Of a stretch of DNA of 64,000 nucleotides, positions 44,520-53,090 are shown one piece after another. Numbering within the stretch: position 1 is the stretch's first letter; each line of letters begins with the position of its first letter. The position numbers and the translations under genes are program-made. Location of the stretch: positions 5,475,447-5,539,446 of the forward strand of contig NZ_CP043538.1 in NCBI RefSeq assembly GCF_000364445.2. Direction: 5' to 3'. Source of the DNA: Methylobacterium mesophilicum SR1.6/6 (GTDB taxonomy: Bacteria; Pseudomonadota; Alphaproteobacteria; Rhizobiales; Beijerinckiaceae). The notes under the pieces are model-generated. The model ran no database searches. It had not been told where the DNA came from and saw only the letters and a list, made by a program, of their open reading frames with translations.

Positions 44520-46607
44520 TTGCCCGACTTCTTCGCCTCAGGCCTGCGCCGTGCCGGCTGGCTCGCCGGCCTGCCGGCGTTCGCGCTGGTCTGGGCGAGC
44601 GCGACCCTCTACGCCGCCCCGGAGATCGGTGATCGGATCGAGGCCGCGGGCGCGACCGTGGTGGCCGGCACCGGTACCGGAACCGGCGAGCCCTGGCTGC
44701 GGCTGGAGGCCCGGGGCCGGGACCTCCTGGCGGCCGGCGAGGCGCCCGATGTCACGGCGCGCACCGGCGTGCTCCTCCGTCTTGCCACACTGGACGGGCC
44801 GCGCCGGATCGTCTCCGAGATCGGCCTCGTCGAGACCGCGGCGCCGTTCCGGTGGACCGCGATCCGCCTGGGGCCGGACCGGGTCGCCCTGGAGGGCAGC
44901 CGCCCGGCGGAGATGGGCCGGCGCGCCCTGGAGGCGCGGGTCACCGGCGCCCTGAGCCCCGGCACGAGCCTCGACGACATCGCGCGGGCCGCCCGCGGGG
45001 CGCCGCCGGATTTCGCGAGCGCGGCGGCGTTCCTGGCGGCACGGCTCTCAGGCCTCGCCAAGGGCGGCCGGGCGTCGCTCGACGACACGGTGCTCAGCCT
45101 GTCCGGCGAGGCCGTGGACGTGCCCGCCTACGAGGCGCTCCGCGCCGCCCTATCCGAGCCGCCGGAGGGGTTCAGTGTCGGGCGGGTTGAGATCCTGCCT
45201 CCGCTGGTGGCATCGTATCGGTTCGCCGTGGAGAAGACCGCCCGAGGGATCACGCTCGACGGGTTCGCACCCACCGCGTCCGACCTTGAAGCGGCCCGGC
45301 GCGCCGCCTCCGAGGCTGCGGCCGGCGACGCCGTGGACGACCGGCTCCTGCCGGCCCGCGGCCTCGACCCGGCGATCGATCCCAAGACCCTCATCGCCTT
45401 CGCGTTCCGGCTGGCTGAGCTGATCCAGACCGGCCGCGTCGCCTTCGCAGACGGCGCCGTCTCGGTGACCGGGGACGCCATCGACGGGCAGGCTGTTCCC
45501 GACGCGGAGGCGCTGATGCGCGACGCCCGGCCCGCCGGCGTGAAGGCCGGGAGGGTGGCGCTGGCGGCGCGGCCACTCTCGCCCTACCGGGTGACGATCC
45601 GCCGGACCGCGGATGCGGTCACGCTCACCGGGCATGTGCCGGATGTCCAGACCCGGGAGCGCCTGCTCGACGCCCTGAGGCCGCGCTTGTTCCGCGAGCC
45701 CGTGATCGACCGCACCCGCCTCGCCGAGGGTGCCCCGCCGGATCTGGGCGGCGCACTGGCCGCCGCGATCCCCCTGGTGACCGGCCTCGCCTCGGGCGAG
45801 TTGGCGGCCTCGGACCGCGCCCTGACGCTGAGCGGCGAAAGCCTCTACCGCGAGAGCGCCGCCCGCGCCTCCGACCGGCTGGCCGAGGCGCTTCCCCGGG
45901 GCTGGACCGGGCAGGCCTCGGTCTCGGCCCGGCAGCCGGCGGAACGGCGCGACCCGGAGACCTGCCGGGCCGACGCCGCCGACCTGACCCGGGCGGACCT
46001 GCGCTTCCCGGCGGGCAGCACCGTGCTGTCGCCGGCCTTCTACCCGACCCTCGACGCCCTGGCCGCCCTGGCCAAGGCGTGCCCGTCGCTGCACCTCGCG
46101 GTCTCGGGGCCCGCCGACGCCACCAAGCCGGCCCCGGCGAAGGCTCCGCCGACGCCGGCCGCCGGACCGGGCCCGGGGGAGGGCGCCCATTCCGCCGCGG
46201 ACCCGGCCCAGCCCGCCAGTGCCGCCAGTGCCGCCAAGCCGGAGGGACAGGCCGGGAAGCCCGCGGCGACGCCGGACACGTCCGCGGCGGCCAAACCGGC
46301 ATCCGGCAAGGCCGCGCCGGAGGGGCCCGGAGAGAAGGCGGGGGCGGTCGCGAAGGACGCGCCGAAGGCCGATGCGGGGAAGAAGGACGGATCGAAGAAG
46401 GATCCGCTCCGGAAGGAGGCCGCCGCCCACGGCAAGACGGCGGCGAAGAAGCCGGCCGAAGCGCCCGACGAGCCGCCGCAGGACCTGCCGCGCCTGCGGG
46501 CGCAGGCCGTGGTCGAGTACCTGCTCCAGGCGGGCGCCCGCCCCGATCAGGTCGCGCCGGGACCGGACGTCCCGGCCGGGCCCGTCGCCATCGCGCTGCT
46601 GCCGTGA
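44520..46607 (+). CDS. OmpA-like envelope protein with internal low-complexity insertion
   Basis: About 695 residues from a TTG at 44520, with no strong ribosome site, so the start is uncertain. One N-terminal membrane anchor (GWLAGLPAFALVWASATLYAA) is followed by about 450 residues of repeated small alpha/beta units (YRFAVEKTARGITLDGFAP and YRVTIRRTADAVTLTGHVP are parallel copies). An OmpA-type domain starts near residue 485 (LRFPAGSTVLSPAFYPTLDALAALA). It is interrupted by about 115 Lys/Ala/Pro/Gly-rich residues and resumes as LRAQAVVEYLLQAGARPDQV near residue 655. OmpA domains bind peptidoglycan. Function unknown. Confidence 0.75.
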   Translation: MPDFFASGLRRAGWLAGLPAFALVWASATLYAAPEIGDRIEAAGATVVAGTGTGTGEPWLRLEARGRDLLAAGEAPDVTARTGVLLRLATLDGPRRIVSEIGLVETAAPFRWTAIRLGPDRVALEGSRPAEMGRRALEARVTGALSPGTSLDDIARAARGAPPDFASAAAFLAARLSGLAKGGRASLDDTVLSLSGEAVDVPAYEALRAALSEPPEGFSVGRVEILPPLVASYRFAVEKTARGITLDGFAPTASDLEAARRAASEAAAGDAVDDRLLPARGLDPAIDPKTLIAFAFRLAELIQTGRVAFADGAVSVTGDAIDGQAVPDAEALMRDARPAGVKAGRVALAARPLSPYRVTIRRTADAVTLTGHVPDVQTRERLLDALRPRLFREPVIDRTRLAEGAPPDLGGALAAAIPLVTGLASGELAASDRALTLSGESLYRESAARASDRLAEALPRGWTGQASVSARQPAERRDPETCRADAADLTRADLRFPAGSTVLSPAFYPTLDALAALAKACPSLHLAVSGPADATKPAPAKAPPTPAAGPGPGEGAHSAADPAQPASAASAAKPEGQAGKPAATPDTSAAAKPASGKAAPEGPGEKAGAVAKDAPKADAGKKDGSKKDPLRKEAAAHGKTAAKKPAEAPDEPPQDLPRLRAQAVVEYLLQAGARPDQVAPGPDVPAGPVAIALLP

Positions 46608-46698
46608 CGGCCATCTGCCCCGCCGCGCGCCCGCCGGCCGGGTCGCGCCCGTTCCCGCGCCCGCGTCTTCACCGCACCCGCAGGGAGGCCGGACGGCC

Positions 46699-46968
46699 GT
46701 GACGCTTCTGCTCGCCGGGTTCTGGCCCGGGCTCGCCGGGGCAGGTGCGCTCGGCCTCGTGGTCGGTGCCCTCGCGGGCTGGCCGGACCGGTACGGCGTG
46801 CCCCTTGGCCTGTTCGTGCTGGCGGGTCTGCTGGCGGCCGCGGCGATCGCCGGGTTCGTGCCGGGCGTGCCGGGCCTCTGGCTGGACGCGGCGGCCCTGC
46901 TGCTGCCGCCCTATCTCGTCGGCTGCGTGCTCGGGGCGCTGGGGCGGCATCTCGCGACGCGGAGCTGA
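46699..46968 (+). CDS. Small membrane protein
   Basis: 89 residues with three hydrophobic segments (TLLLAGFWPGLAGAGALGLVVGAL, GLFVLAGLLAAAAIAGFVPG, LDAAALLLPPYLVGCVLGAL). A GTG start follows AGGGAGG. It lies 91 bp after the OmpA-like gene on the same strand and may be co-transcribed. No family is recognised. Confidence 0.6.
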   Translation: MTLLLAGFWPGLAGAGALGLVVGALAGWPDRYGVPLGLFVLAGLLAAAAIAGFVPGVPGLWLDAAALLLPPYLVGCVLGALGRHLATRS

Positions 46969-47075
46969 GCGGCTCCGGCGACGGGCGATCGATCGGTTCG
47001 GGAACCGGTGCGCGGCCTGCCCGCGTTGCCTCCCCATGCAGGGCGCGATGCCCACCCCGAACCGACGAGGCCGCC

Positions 47076-47279
47076 ATGATCCGGACCGATCGAAGTCCCC
47101 GCCCGGCGCAGCGCCGCTCCGCCCTCCGTCTGCCGCGCCCCCGGGCCGGCGCCGCCGCCACCGGCCTGTTCCTGGCCGCTCTCGCCCTCTCGGCCGCCAC
47201 GGTGCCGCTGGTCGAGCCCGCCGACGCGACCACCTCCGGCCACACCGCGCAGGCGGCCCTGACACTCCCGGCCCGCTAA
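47076..47279 (+). CDS. Possible small exported or membrane peptide
   Basis: 67 residues. A basic start (MIRTDRSPRPAQRRSALRLPRPR) leads to one hydrophobic segment AGAAATGLFLAALALSAATVPLV and a short polar end. GAGG is five bases before the ATG. Supported only by start site and topology. Confidence 0.42.
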   Translation: MIRTDRSPRPAQRRSALRLPRPRAGAAATGLFLAALALSAATVPLVEPADATTSGHTAQAALTLPAR

Positions 47280-47664
47280 TGGCGGCGGCGCGTCGGGCGG
47301 ACGCGCCGTCACTGCCGTGCTGGAAAGGGGTAGGGCGAGGGGTGCGCGTTGTCCGGAAGGACATGATCCCTGACCCCGTAGCTCCTCCCGGCCGATCCCG
47401 GGTCTGCCCGGGATCGGCACGAAGAAGTCCTCGACGGGCAATCCCGGCCGGGGGGAAGGAGCCTCGCGCCCCGCTCCGCGGCCGTTCGGGCCGCGCCGGA
47501 TACGGGACTCCGGAAGCTGCGGCGCGGAATGGGCAGTTGCGGATCTGCTCCGCCCACCGCGATCCGCGGCGGATCCGCCGGCCCGCCGCGTCCGGTGAGG
47601 CAACCCGGACCGGCTCCGAATTGTTGTCCGCCCGAGCCCGCATCCGGGCTCCGGGGAGACGGCC
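47280..47664. other. Intergenic region with a hairpin
   Basis: 385 bp with no gene. A strong stem (CCGATCCCGGG / CCCGGGATCGG around 47390-47415) and a shorter hairpin with a GCGCGTC/GACGCGC stem near 47287-47305 may terminate the upstream transcript. No family 1-4 repeat copy was seen. Confidence 0.45.
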
Positions 47665-48372
47665 ATGGGACTGCTCGAATCGGCGATCGGTGGCGTGCTC
47701 GGCCAGGTGTTCGGCGGGCAGAAGCAGGGATCCGGGGGGATGTCGCCCCTGGTGAAGGCCCTGCTGATGCTGCTACTCGCCAAGGGCGCGAGCGGCGGCT
47801 TCGGCGACATTTTCGGGCGCGGGCACCAGGGTGAGCCGGGACCCGAGGCCGACCGCTCCGGCGGCGCGGGGCCCTACGGGCGCGATCCCGGCCAGCACCC
47901 CGCCGATGCCGGCGGGCGCCGGCCCGACGGGGGCGATATCGGCGGCTGGGACCAGTATGGCGGCCGCCGCGATAGCGGCCCCGAGGGCACCGTCGACCCG
48001 TCCCTGCCGCCCGGCGATTTTTCGGATTTGTCCGGCATGCTCGACGGCCCCGGCGACGCCCCGGCCCCGAGCCGCGCCGCGCCGGAAGGGCAGGGGGATC
48101 TCGGCGGCCTCGACGGGCTGGTGGACCGGTTCCGCCAGGGGGGCCTCGGCGACGTGATGGAGTCCTGGATCGGCCACGGCGCCAACCGCCCGGTGGCCCC
48201 GGACCAGCTTGCCCGGGCGCTGGGCCCCGGCACAGTGGATACCCTCCAGCAGCAGACTGGGATGGACCGCGAGATGCTTCTTTCTCAGTTGGCCCAGGCG
48301 TTGCCAGAGGTGGTGCACGCGCTCACGCCGCAGGGGCGGGTGCCCGGAGCAGAGGAGCGGCAGAGGTGGTGA
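47665..48372 (+). CDS. YidB family protein (DUF937)
   Basis: 235 residues. The N-terminus has MGLLESAIGGVLGQVFGGQKQG and a helix SPLVKALLMLLLAKGA. A Gly/Asp/Pro-rich linker of about 90 residues follows. The C-terminal YidB core has LVDRFRQGGLGDVMESWIGHGANRPVAPDQLARALG and LSQLAQALPEVVHALTPQGRVP. It is a widespread family of unknown role, and GGGGAGA precedes the ATG. It is convergent with fabF. Confidence 0.88.
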   Translation: MGLLESAIGGVLGQVFGGQKQGSGGMSPLVKALLMLLLAKGASGGFGDIFGRGHQGEPGPEADRSGGAGPYGRDPGQHPADAGGRRPDGGDIGGWDQYGGRRDSGPEGTVDPSLPPGDFSDLSGMLDGPGDAPAPSRAAPEGQGDLGGLDGLVDRFRQGGLGDVMESWIGHGANRPVAPDQLARALGPGTVDTLQQQTGMDREMLLSQLAQALPEVVHALTPQGRVPGAEERQRW

Positions 48373-48485
48373 CCGCCAACCTCTAATTCCTACCGATCCA
48401 TGACAATGTGTTGGTCAGGTAGAATTCGCTTTTGAGGCCTGCGCCTGATCCTATGACCTCAGTAATGGATCAAAGTCCCTAGAAA

Positions 48486-49748
48486 TTAATTCACCCGCCG
48501 CATCACAAGCGACGCGTTGGTCCCCCCGAACCCGAACGAGTTCGACAGCACCACATCCACCTGCTTCCGCTTCGCCTCGAACGGGACAAGATCGATCTTG
48601 GTCTCGACCGAGGGGTTGTCGAGGTTCAGCGTCGGCGGGATGACGTTGTCGCGCAGGACAAGGATCGAAAAAATCGCCTCGACCGAGCCGGCGGCGCCCA
48701 GCAGGTGGCCGACCGAACTCTTGGTGGACGACATGGTGGCGTTCGCGGCGGCGTCGCCCAGGAGGCGCTCCACGGCCTTCAACTCCAGCTCGTCGCCCAT
48801 GGGCGTCGAGGTACCGTGGGCGTTGATGTAGCCGATCTCGGACGGGGAGATCCCGGCCCGCTTCACCGCCGCGCTCATGCAGCGGAAGGCGCCGTCGCCG
48901 TCCGGGGAGGGGGAGGTGATGTGGTAGGCGTCGCCCGAGAGGCCGTAGCCCACCACCTCGGCGTAGATCTTCGCGCCGCGGGCCTTGGCGTGCTCGTACT
49001 CCTCCAGCACCACGATGCCGGCGCCCTCGCCCATGAGGAAGCCGTCGCGGTCACGGTCGTAGGGGCGGGAGGCCTTCTCCGGCATGTCGTTGAAGCCCGT
49101 GGTCAGCGCCCGGCAGGCCGAGAAGCCCGCGATCGAGAGGCGGTTCACCGGCGACTCGGCGCCGCCCGCCACCATCACGTCGGCGTCGCCGAGCGCGATC
49201 AGGCGGCTCGCGTCGCCGATGGCGTGGGCGCCCGTGGAGCAGGCCGTCACCACGGCGTTGTTCGGACCCTTGAGGCCGTAGGCGATCGAGACCTGCCCGG
49301 AAGCGAGGTTGATGATCCGGCCCGGAATGAAGAATGGCGAGATCCGGCGCGGGCCCTTCTCGTGCAGGGTCACGGAGGCGTCGTAGATGCCGCCGATGCC
49401 GCCGATGCCGGAGCCGATCAGCACGCCGGTGGCGCACTGGTCCTCGTGGCTCTTCGGGAGCCAATTCGCGTCCTTCAGGGCCTCGTCGGCCGCCGCCATG
49501 GCGTAGACGATGAACGGGTCGACCTTGCGCTGCTCCTTGGCCTCCATCACCGCGTCGGGGTTGAAGGTGCCGTCGGTGCCGTCGCCAAAGGGGACCTGGG
49601 CGGCGATCCGGCAGGGCAGGTCGCCGGATTCGAAGCCGCGGATCGGGCCGGCGCCGCTGTCGCCCGCGATCAGCCGGCTCCAGGTGTGCTCGACCCCGCT
49701 GCCGAGCGGCGTGACCATCCCCAGACCCGTGACCACCACCCGCCGCAT
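48486..49748 (-). CDS. fabF: 3-oxoacyl-[acyl-carrier-protein] synthase II
   Basis: A 420-residue condensing enzyme of fatty-acid elongation with malonyl-ACP. The Cys-His-His triad is in TACSTGAHA, INAHGTSTPMGD and VGHLLGAAG. The ATG at 49748 gives the family start MRRVVVTGLGMVTPLG. It ends a minus-strand block fabD-fabG-acpP-fabF; mltG, often next, is not present here. Confidence 0.96.
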   Translation of the reverse strand: MRRVVVTGLGMVTPLGSGVEHTWSRLIAGDSGAGPIRGFESGDLPCRIAAQVPFGDGTDGTFNPDAVMEAKEQRKVDPFIVYAMAAADEALKDANWLPKSHEDQCATGVLIGSGIGGIGGIYDASVTLHEKGPRRISPFFIPGRIINLASGQVSIAYGLKGPNNAVVTACSTGAHAIGDASRLIALGDADVMVAGGAESPVNRLSIAGFSACRALTTGFNDMPEKASRPYDRDRDGFLMGEGAGIVVLEEYEHAKARGAKIYAEVVGYGLSGDAYHITSPSPDGDGAFRCMSAAVKRAGISPSEIGYINAHGTSTPMGDELELKAVERLLGDAAANATMSSTKSSVGHLLGAAGSVEAIFSILVLRDNVIPPTLNLDNPSVETKIDLVPFEAKRKQVDVVLSNSFGFGGTNASLVMRRVN

Positions 49749-49923
49749 CGCACCCGTCCCGTCTTGAGGCGCACCCGGTCCGCCGGAGCGCATCGTCTAT
49801 AACTGCCGGAGGCGGATTCGGTCCCGTCGGGACCGATCACGCCTCCGAGCCTTCAAACGCATAACGGCGCGGGGGCCGTTCCGCCTCGCCCGCGCCGCGT
49901 GAATCGAAAAAGTCCCGGCGCCG

Positions 49924-50163
49924 TCAGGCGGCGGAGTTCTTCTCCAGGAACTTCACGGCGTCGCCCACCGTCTGGATCGTCTCGGCCGCATCGTCCGGGA
50001 TCTCGACGTTGAACTCCTCCTCGAAGGCCATCACCAGCTCGACCGTGTCGAGGCTGTCGGCACCGAGGTCGTCGATGAAGTTGGCGCTCTCGACCACCTT
50101 CTCGGGCTCGACGCCCAGGTGCTCGACGACGATCTTCTTCACGCGCTCAGCGATATCGCTCAT
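49924..50163 (-). CDS. acpP: Acyl carrier protein
   Basis: 79 residues with the phosphopantetheine serine in [18 protein letters not shown] and the usual acidic helices. Starts [17 protein letters not shown]. It carries fatty-acid intermediates for the adjacent Fab enzymes. Confidence 0.98.
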   Translation of the reverse strand: MSDIAERVKKIVVEHLGVEPEKVVESANFIDDLGADSLDTVELVMAFEEEFNVEIPDDAAETIQTVGDAVKFLEKNSAA

Positions 50164-50484
50164 CGGTCTTCCGTCCTCGTCCTTCTGGTCTGTCAGTCTT
50201 CTCGGGGTGATGCCTTGACCGCGTCGCGCCCCTTCTAGGGCTTGTTGACGGGCCGGTGTCCGATCGCGCGTGCTTCTGAGGTAACCGGCGAGGTGAACCC
50301 TGTGCCCCCGCCGGGAGGCCTTGGACTGAAAACCCGCTGAACCGTCAACCCCCTGTGCGGCTGCGGGGGGTTGGTAGCACAGGGCTCCCGCCCTGGCGAG
50401 GGGCCGTTCAGAAACCCTTCATGGGTGTGGCGTTTGCGTGCCGGACACCCTGATTCGCGAACAGCCAAGACCAGTATACAGATC
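50164..50484. other. Intergenic region between fabG and acpP
   Basis: 321 bp. Contains a hairpin (AACCCCC at 50347-50353 with GGGGGTT at 50366-50372) and a wider CCCTGTGC/GCACAGGG pair. This may separate or attenuate transcripts within the fab block. No gene is supported. Confidence 0.4.
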
Positions 50485-51222
50485 CTAGTACATCGCCATT
50501 CCGCCATTCACGTGCAGCGTGTGGCCGGTGACGTAGCCGGCCTCCGCGGAGGCGAGGTATAGGCAGGCGGCCGCCACCTCCGCGCCCTCGCCGAGGCGCC
50601 CGGCGGGCACCCGGGTCAGGATGCCCTCGCGCTGCTTCTCGTTCAGCGCGTCGGTCATGGGCGAGCTGATGAAGCCCGGAGCGATGCAGTTGACGGTGAT
50701 TCCGCGGGAGGCGACCTCGGCGGCGAGCGCCTTGGTCAGGCCCACGAGGCCGGCCTTGGCGGCGGCGTAGTTGCCCTGGCCGGGATTGCCGGTCGAGCCC
50801 ACCACTGAGCCGATGTTGACGATCCGCCCGAAGCGGCGGCGCATCATGCCCTTCACGGCAGCCCGCGACAGGCGGAAGGCGGCGGTGAGGTTGACGGCCA
50901 GCACTTGCTCCCACTCCTCGTCCTTCATCCGCATGAAGAGGTTGTCGCGGGTGATGCCGGCGTTGTTCACCAGGATGTCCAGCGGGCCGATCGCGGCCTC
51001 GGCGGCCGGTACGAGGCCCTCGACCGAGGTCGCGTCGGCGAGGTCGGCCGCCACCGGGTGAGCCCGCTCGCCGAGTTCGGCGGCGAGCGCTTCGAGCGCC
51101 TGCGGGCGCGTGCCCGAGAGCGCCACGGTGGCGCCCTGCGCGTGCAGCGTCCGGGCGATCGCCTGGCCGAGGCCGCCGGTGGCACCGGTGACGAGGGCCT
51201 TGCGGCCGGTGAGGTCGAACAT
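50485..51222 (-). CDS. fabG: 3-oxoacyl-[acyl-carrier-protein] reductase
   Basis: A 245-residue short-chain dehydrogenase that reduces 3-oxoacyl-ACP with NADPH. Cofactor glycines are in VTGATGGLGQAIA. The NNAG motif and the Ser-Tyr-Lys triad (SVVGSTGNPGQGNYAAAKAG) are visible, with a C-terminal TGHTLHVNGGMAMY. It lies 17 bases after fabD. Confidence 0.97.
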   Translation of the reverse strand: MFDLTGRKALVTGATGGLGQAIARTLHAQGATVALSGTRPQALEALAAELGERAHPVAADLADATSVEGLVPAAEAAIGPLDILVNNAGITRDNLFMRMKDEEWEQVLAVNLTAAFRLSRAAVKGMMRRRFGRIVNIGSVVGSTGNPGQGNYAAAKAGLVGLTKALAAEVASRGITVNCIAPGFISSPMTDALNEKQREGILTRVPAGRLGEGAEVAAACLYLASAEAGYVTGHTLHVNGGMAMY

Positions 51223-51239
51223 GCAGGGCTCCTGTGGGA

Positions 51240-52184
51240 TCAGAGCGCGAAGGCCGTGACGTCCGCGGGCGTGCCGATCGCGGAGGCCGAGGCCTGGGGG
51301 GCTATGCGCTTGACGAGGCCGGTGAGCACCTTGCCGGCGCCCAGCTCGTAGAACCGGTCCACGCCCGACCCCGCCATGGCGGCGACGCTCTCGCGCCAGC
51401 GCACGGTGCCGGTGACCTGCTCGACCAGCGCCCGCCGGATCGCCTCCGGGTCGGAGACCGGGGCGGCGGTGACGTTGGCATAGAGGGTGACGCGCGGCGC
51501 CGCCAGGCGCACTGCGGCGAGCGCCCGGGCCATGGCCTCGGCGGCGGGCGCCATCAGTCGGCAGTGGAACGGCGCGGAGACGTTGAGCAGCACGGCGCGC
51601 TTGATCCCGCGGCTGGTGGCGATGCCGATGGCACGCTCCACGGCGGCCCTGTCGCCCGAGAGTACCACTTGGCCGCCACCATTGTCGTTGGCGACGTCGC
51701 AGACCGCGGCGCCCCCGGCCTCGTCGGCCGCGGCCTCGGCCACGGACCGGGCGGCCTCCAGGTCGGTGCCGATCAGCGCCGCCATGGCGCCCGCGCCGGG
51801 CGCCACCGCGGCCTGCATGGCCTCGCCGCGCAGCCGCAGAAGCTTGGCGGCGTCGGCGACCGAGAGGCTGCCGGAGGCCGCCAGCGCCGCGTATTCGCCC
51901 AGCGAGTGGCCGGCCACGCAGGAGACATCCCGGGTCAGGTCGAGGCCGCGCTCGGCCTCCAGCACGCGCAGGGTCGCGAGGCTCGCCGCCATCAGGGCCG
52001 GCTGGGCATTGGCCGTGAGCGTGAGCTCCTCGACCGGCCCCTCGAACATCAGCCGCGACAGGTTCTGGCTCAGGGCGGCGTCGACCTCGTCGAGCACGGC
52101 CCGCGCCTGCGGGAAGGCCCCGGCGAGGTCACGCGCCATGCCGACCGCTTGGCTGCCCTGGCCGGGAAAGATGAGTGCGCGCAT
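51240..52184 (-). CDS. fabD: Malonyl-CoA:ACP transacylase
   Basis: A 314-residue enzyme loading malonate from CoA onto ACP. The nucleophile Ser is in GHSLGEYAALA, the Gln motif in FPGQGSQAVGM and the His in FHCRLMAPA. The ATG at 52184 with GGGAAG matches the family start MRALIFPGQGSQ. It leads the fab block. Confidence 0.97.
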   Translation of the reverse strand: MRALIFPGQGSQAVGMARDLAGAFPQARAVLDEVDAALSQNLSRLMFEGPVEELTLTANAQPALMAASLATLRVLEAERGLDLTRDVSCVAGHSLGEYAALAASGSLSVADAAKLLRLRGEAMQAAVAPGAGAMAALIGTDLEAARSVAEAAADEAGGAAVCDVANDNGGGQVVLSGDRAAVERAIGIATSRGIKRAVLLNVSAPFHCRLMAPAAEAMARALAAVRLAAPRVTLYANVTAAPVSDPEAIRRALVEQVTGTVRWRESVAAMAGSGVDRFYELGAGKVLTGLVKRIAPQASASAIGTPADVTAFAL

Positions 52185-52282
52185 GGTACTTCCCGATCGC
52201 CGGCGCCGGACGGCGCGCGGACGCCGCCCGTGTCGGCTGAAACTCTGGAATGGCGCGCGCACTCGCACCCGCGGCCGCGGGT

Positions 52283-52321
52283 GTCAACAATGCGCCGCAC
52301 AATGTGCCGCACGGTGTTGAC
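52283..52321. promoter_or_regulatory. Dyad in the fabD/rpoZ divergent promoter region
   Basis: A perfect 7-bp inverted repeat (GTCAACA at 52283-52289, TGTTGAC at 52315-52321) flanks two direct TG-rich CCGCAC units. It lies in the 305-bp gap between divergent fabD and rpoZ. It may be an operator for one or both genes. No regulator is known to me for this site. Confidence 0.4.
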
Positions 52322-52489
52322 CTTCGTTCGACCCCGCCTCCGACCCCGCGCATGCCTCCGGGCAGGCCCGGCTCGCCCCTCAGGGCCGCGCCGGGCGCAA
52401 GCCGCTGTGCTTGTTGCAGAACGGCATCCGGTGTAAGACGGCGTCATACCTGACAGCACACGTCGCTCAAGCCCAAGGAGCCGCCCCGC

Positions 52490-52900
52490 ATGGCGCGCGT
52501 CACCGTTGAAGATTGTATCGAGAAGGTCGAGAATCGCTTCGAGCTCGTCCTGCTGGCGAGCCATCGGGCACGCCTCCTCGCCGCCGGGGCTCCCCTCACC
52601 ATCGACCGCGACCGCGACAAAAACCCCGTCGTGGCCCTGCGCGAGATCGGCGACGAGACGATCACGGCGGACGACCTCAAGGAGCAGCTGATCCACTCGA
52701 TGCAGAAATACGTCGAGGTGGACGAGCCCGAGGCAGAGACCGTGCCGCTGCTGTCGAGCTCGCCGGCCGCCGCCGCGGTGGCGCCGCAATCCTCCAGCGA
52801 CGACGCGGCTGTCCAGTTCGACCGCATGAGCGAGGAGGACCTCCTGCGCGGCCTCGAGAACCTCGCCCCGCCGGTCGAGACCGACGACGAGGGCGAGTGA
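52490..52900 (+). CDS. rpoZ: DNA-directed RNA polymerase omega subunit
   Basis: 136 residues. The N-terminal [28 protein letters not shown] block is the conserved omega fold that supports beta-prime and is part of a ppGpp-binding site in proteobacteria. The C-terminal 60 residues are acidic and Ser/Ala-rich, typical of alphaproteobacterial omegas. AAGGAG is nine bases before the ATG. It precedes the rsh gene, as in E. coli rpoZ-spoT. Confidence 0.96.
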   Translation: MARVTVEDCIEKVENRFELVLLASHRARLLAAGAPLTIDRDRDKNPVVALREIGDETITADDLKEQLIHSMQKYVEVDEPEAETVPLLSSSPAAAAVAPQSSSDDAAVQFDRMSEEDLLRGLENLAPPVETDDEGE

Positions 52901-53090
52901 GTCAGGCCCCGTGGGTCTCGACACGCACGACCTGAGTGAATCCGGACCCGGCGGCGACGCCGGGTTCTCTCGTTCCGAGCCCGCACCGGCCCCGCTCGCC
53001 GCGAAGGCTGGCGTGGCGCCGAAGGGTGCGGAACAATCGCGCGTGATCCGGCCCCCGCGCACGCCCCAGGAGCCGGCCCCGTCCCGGCGG

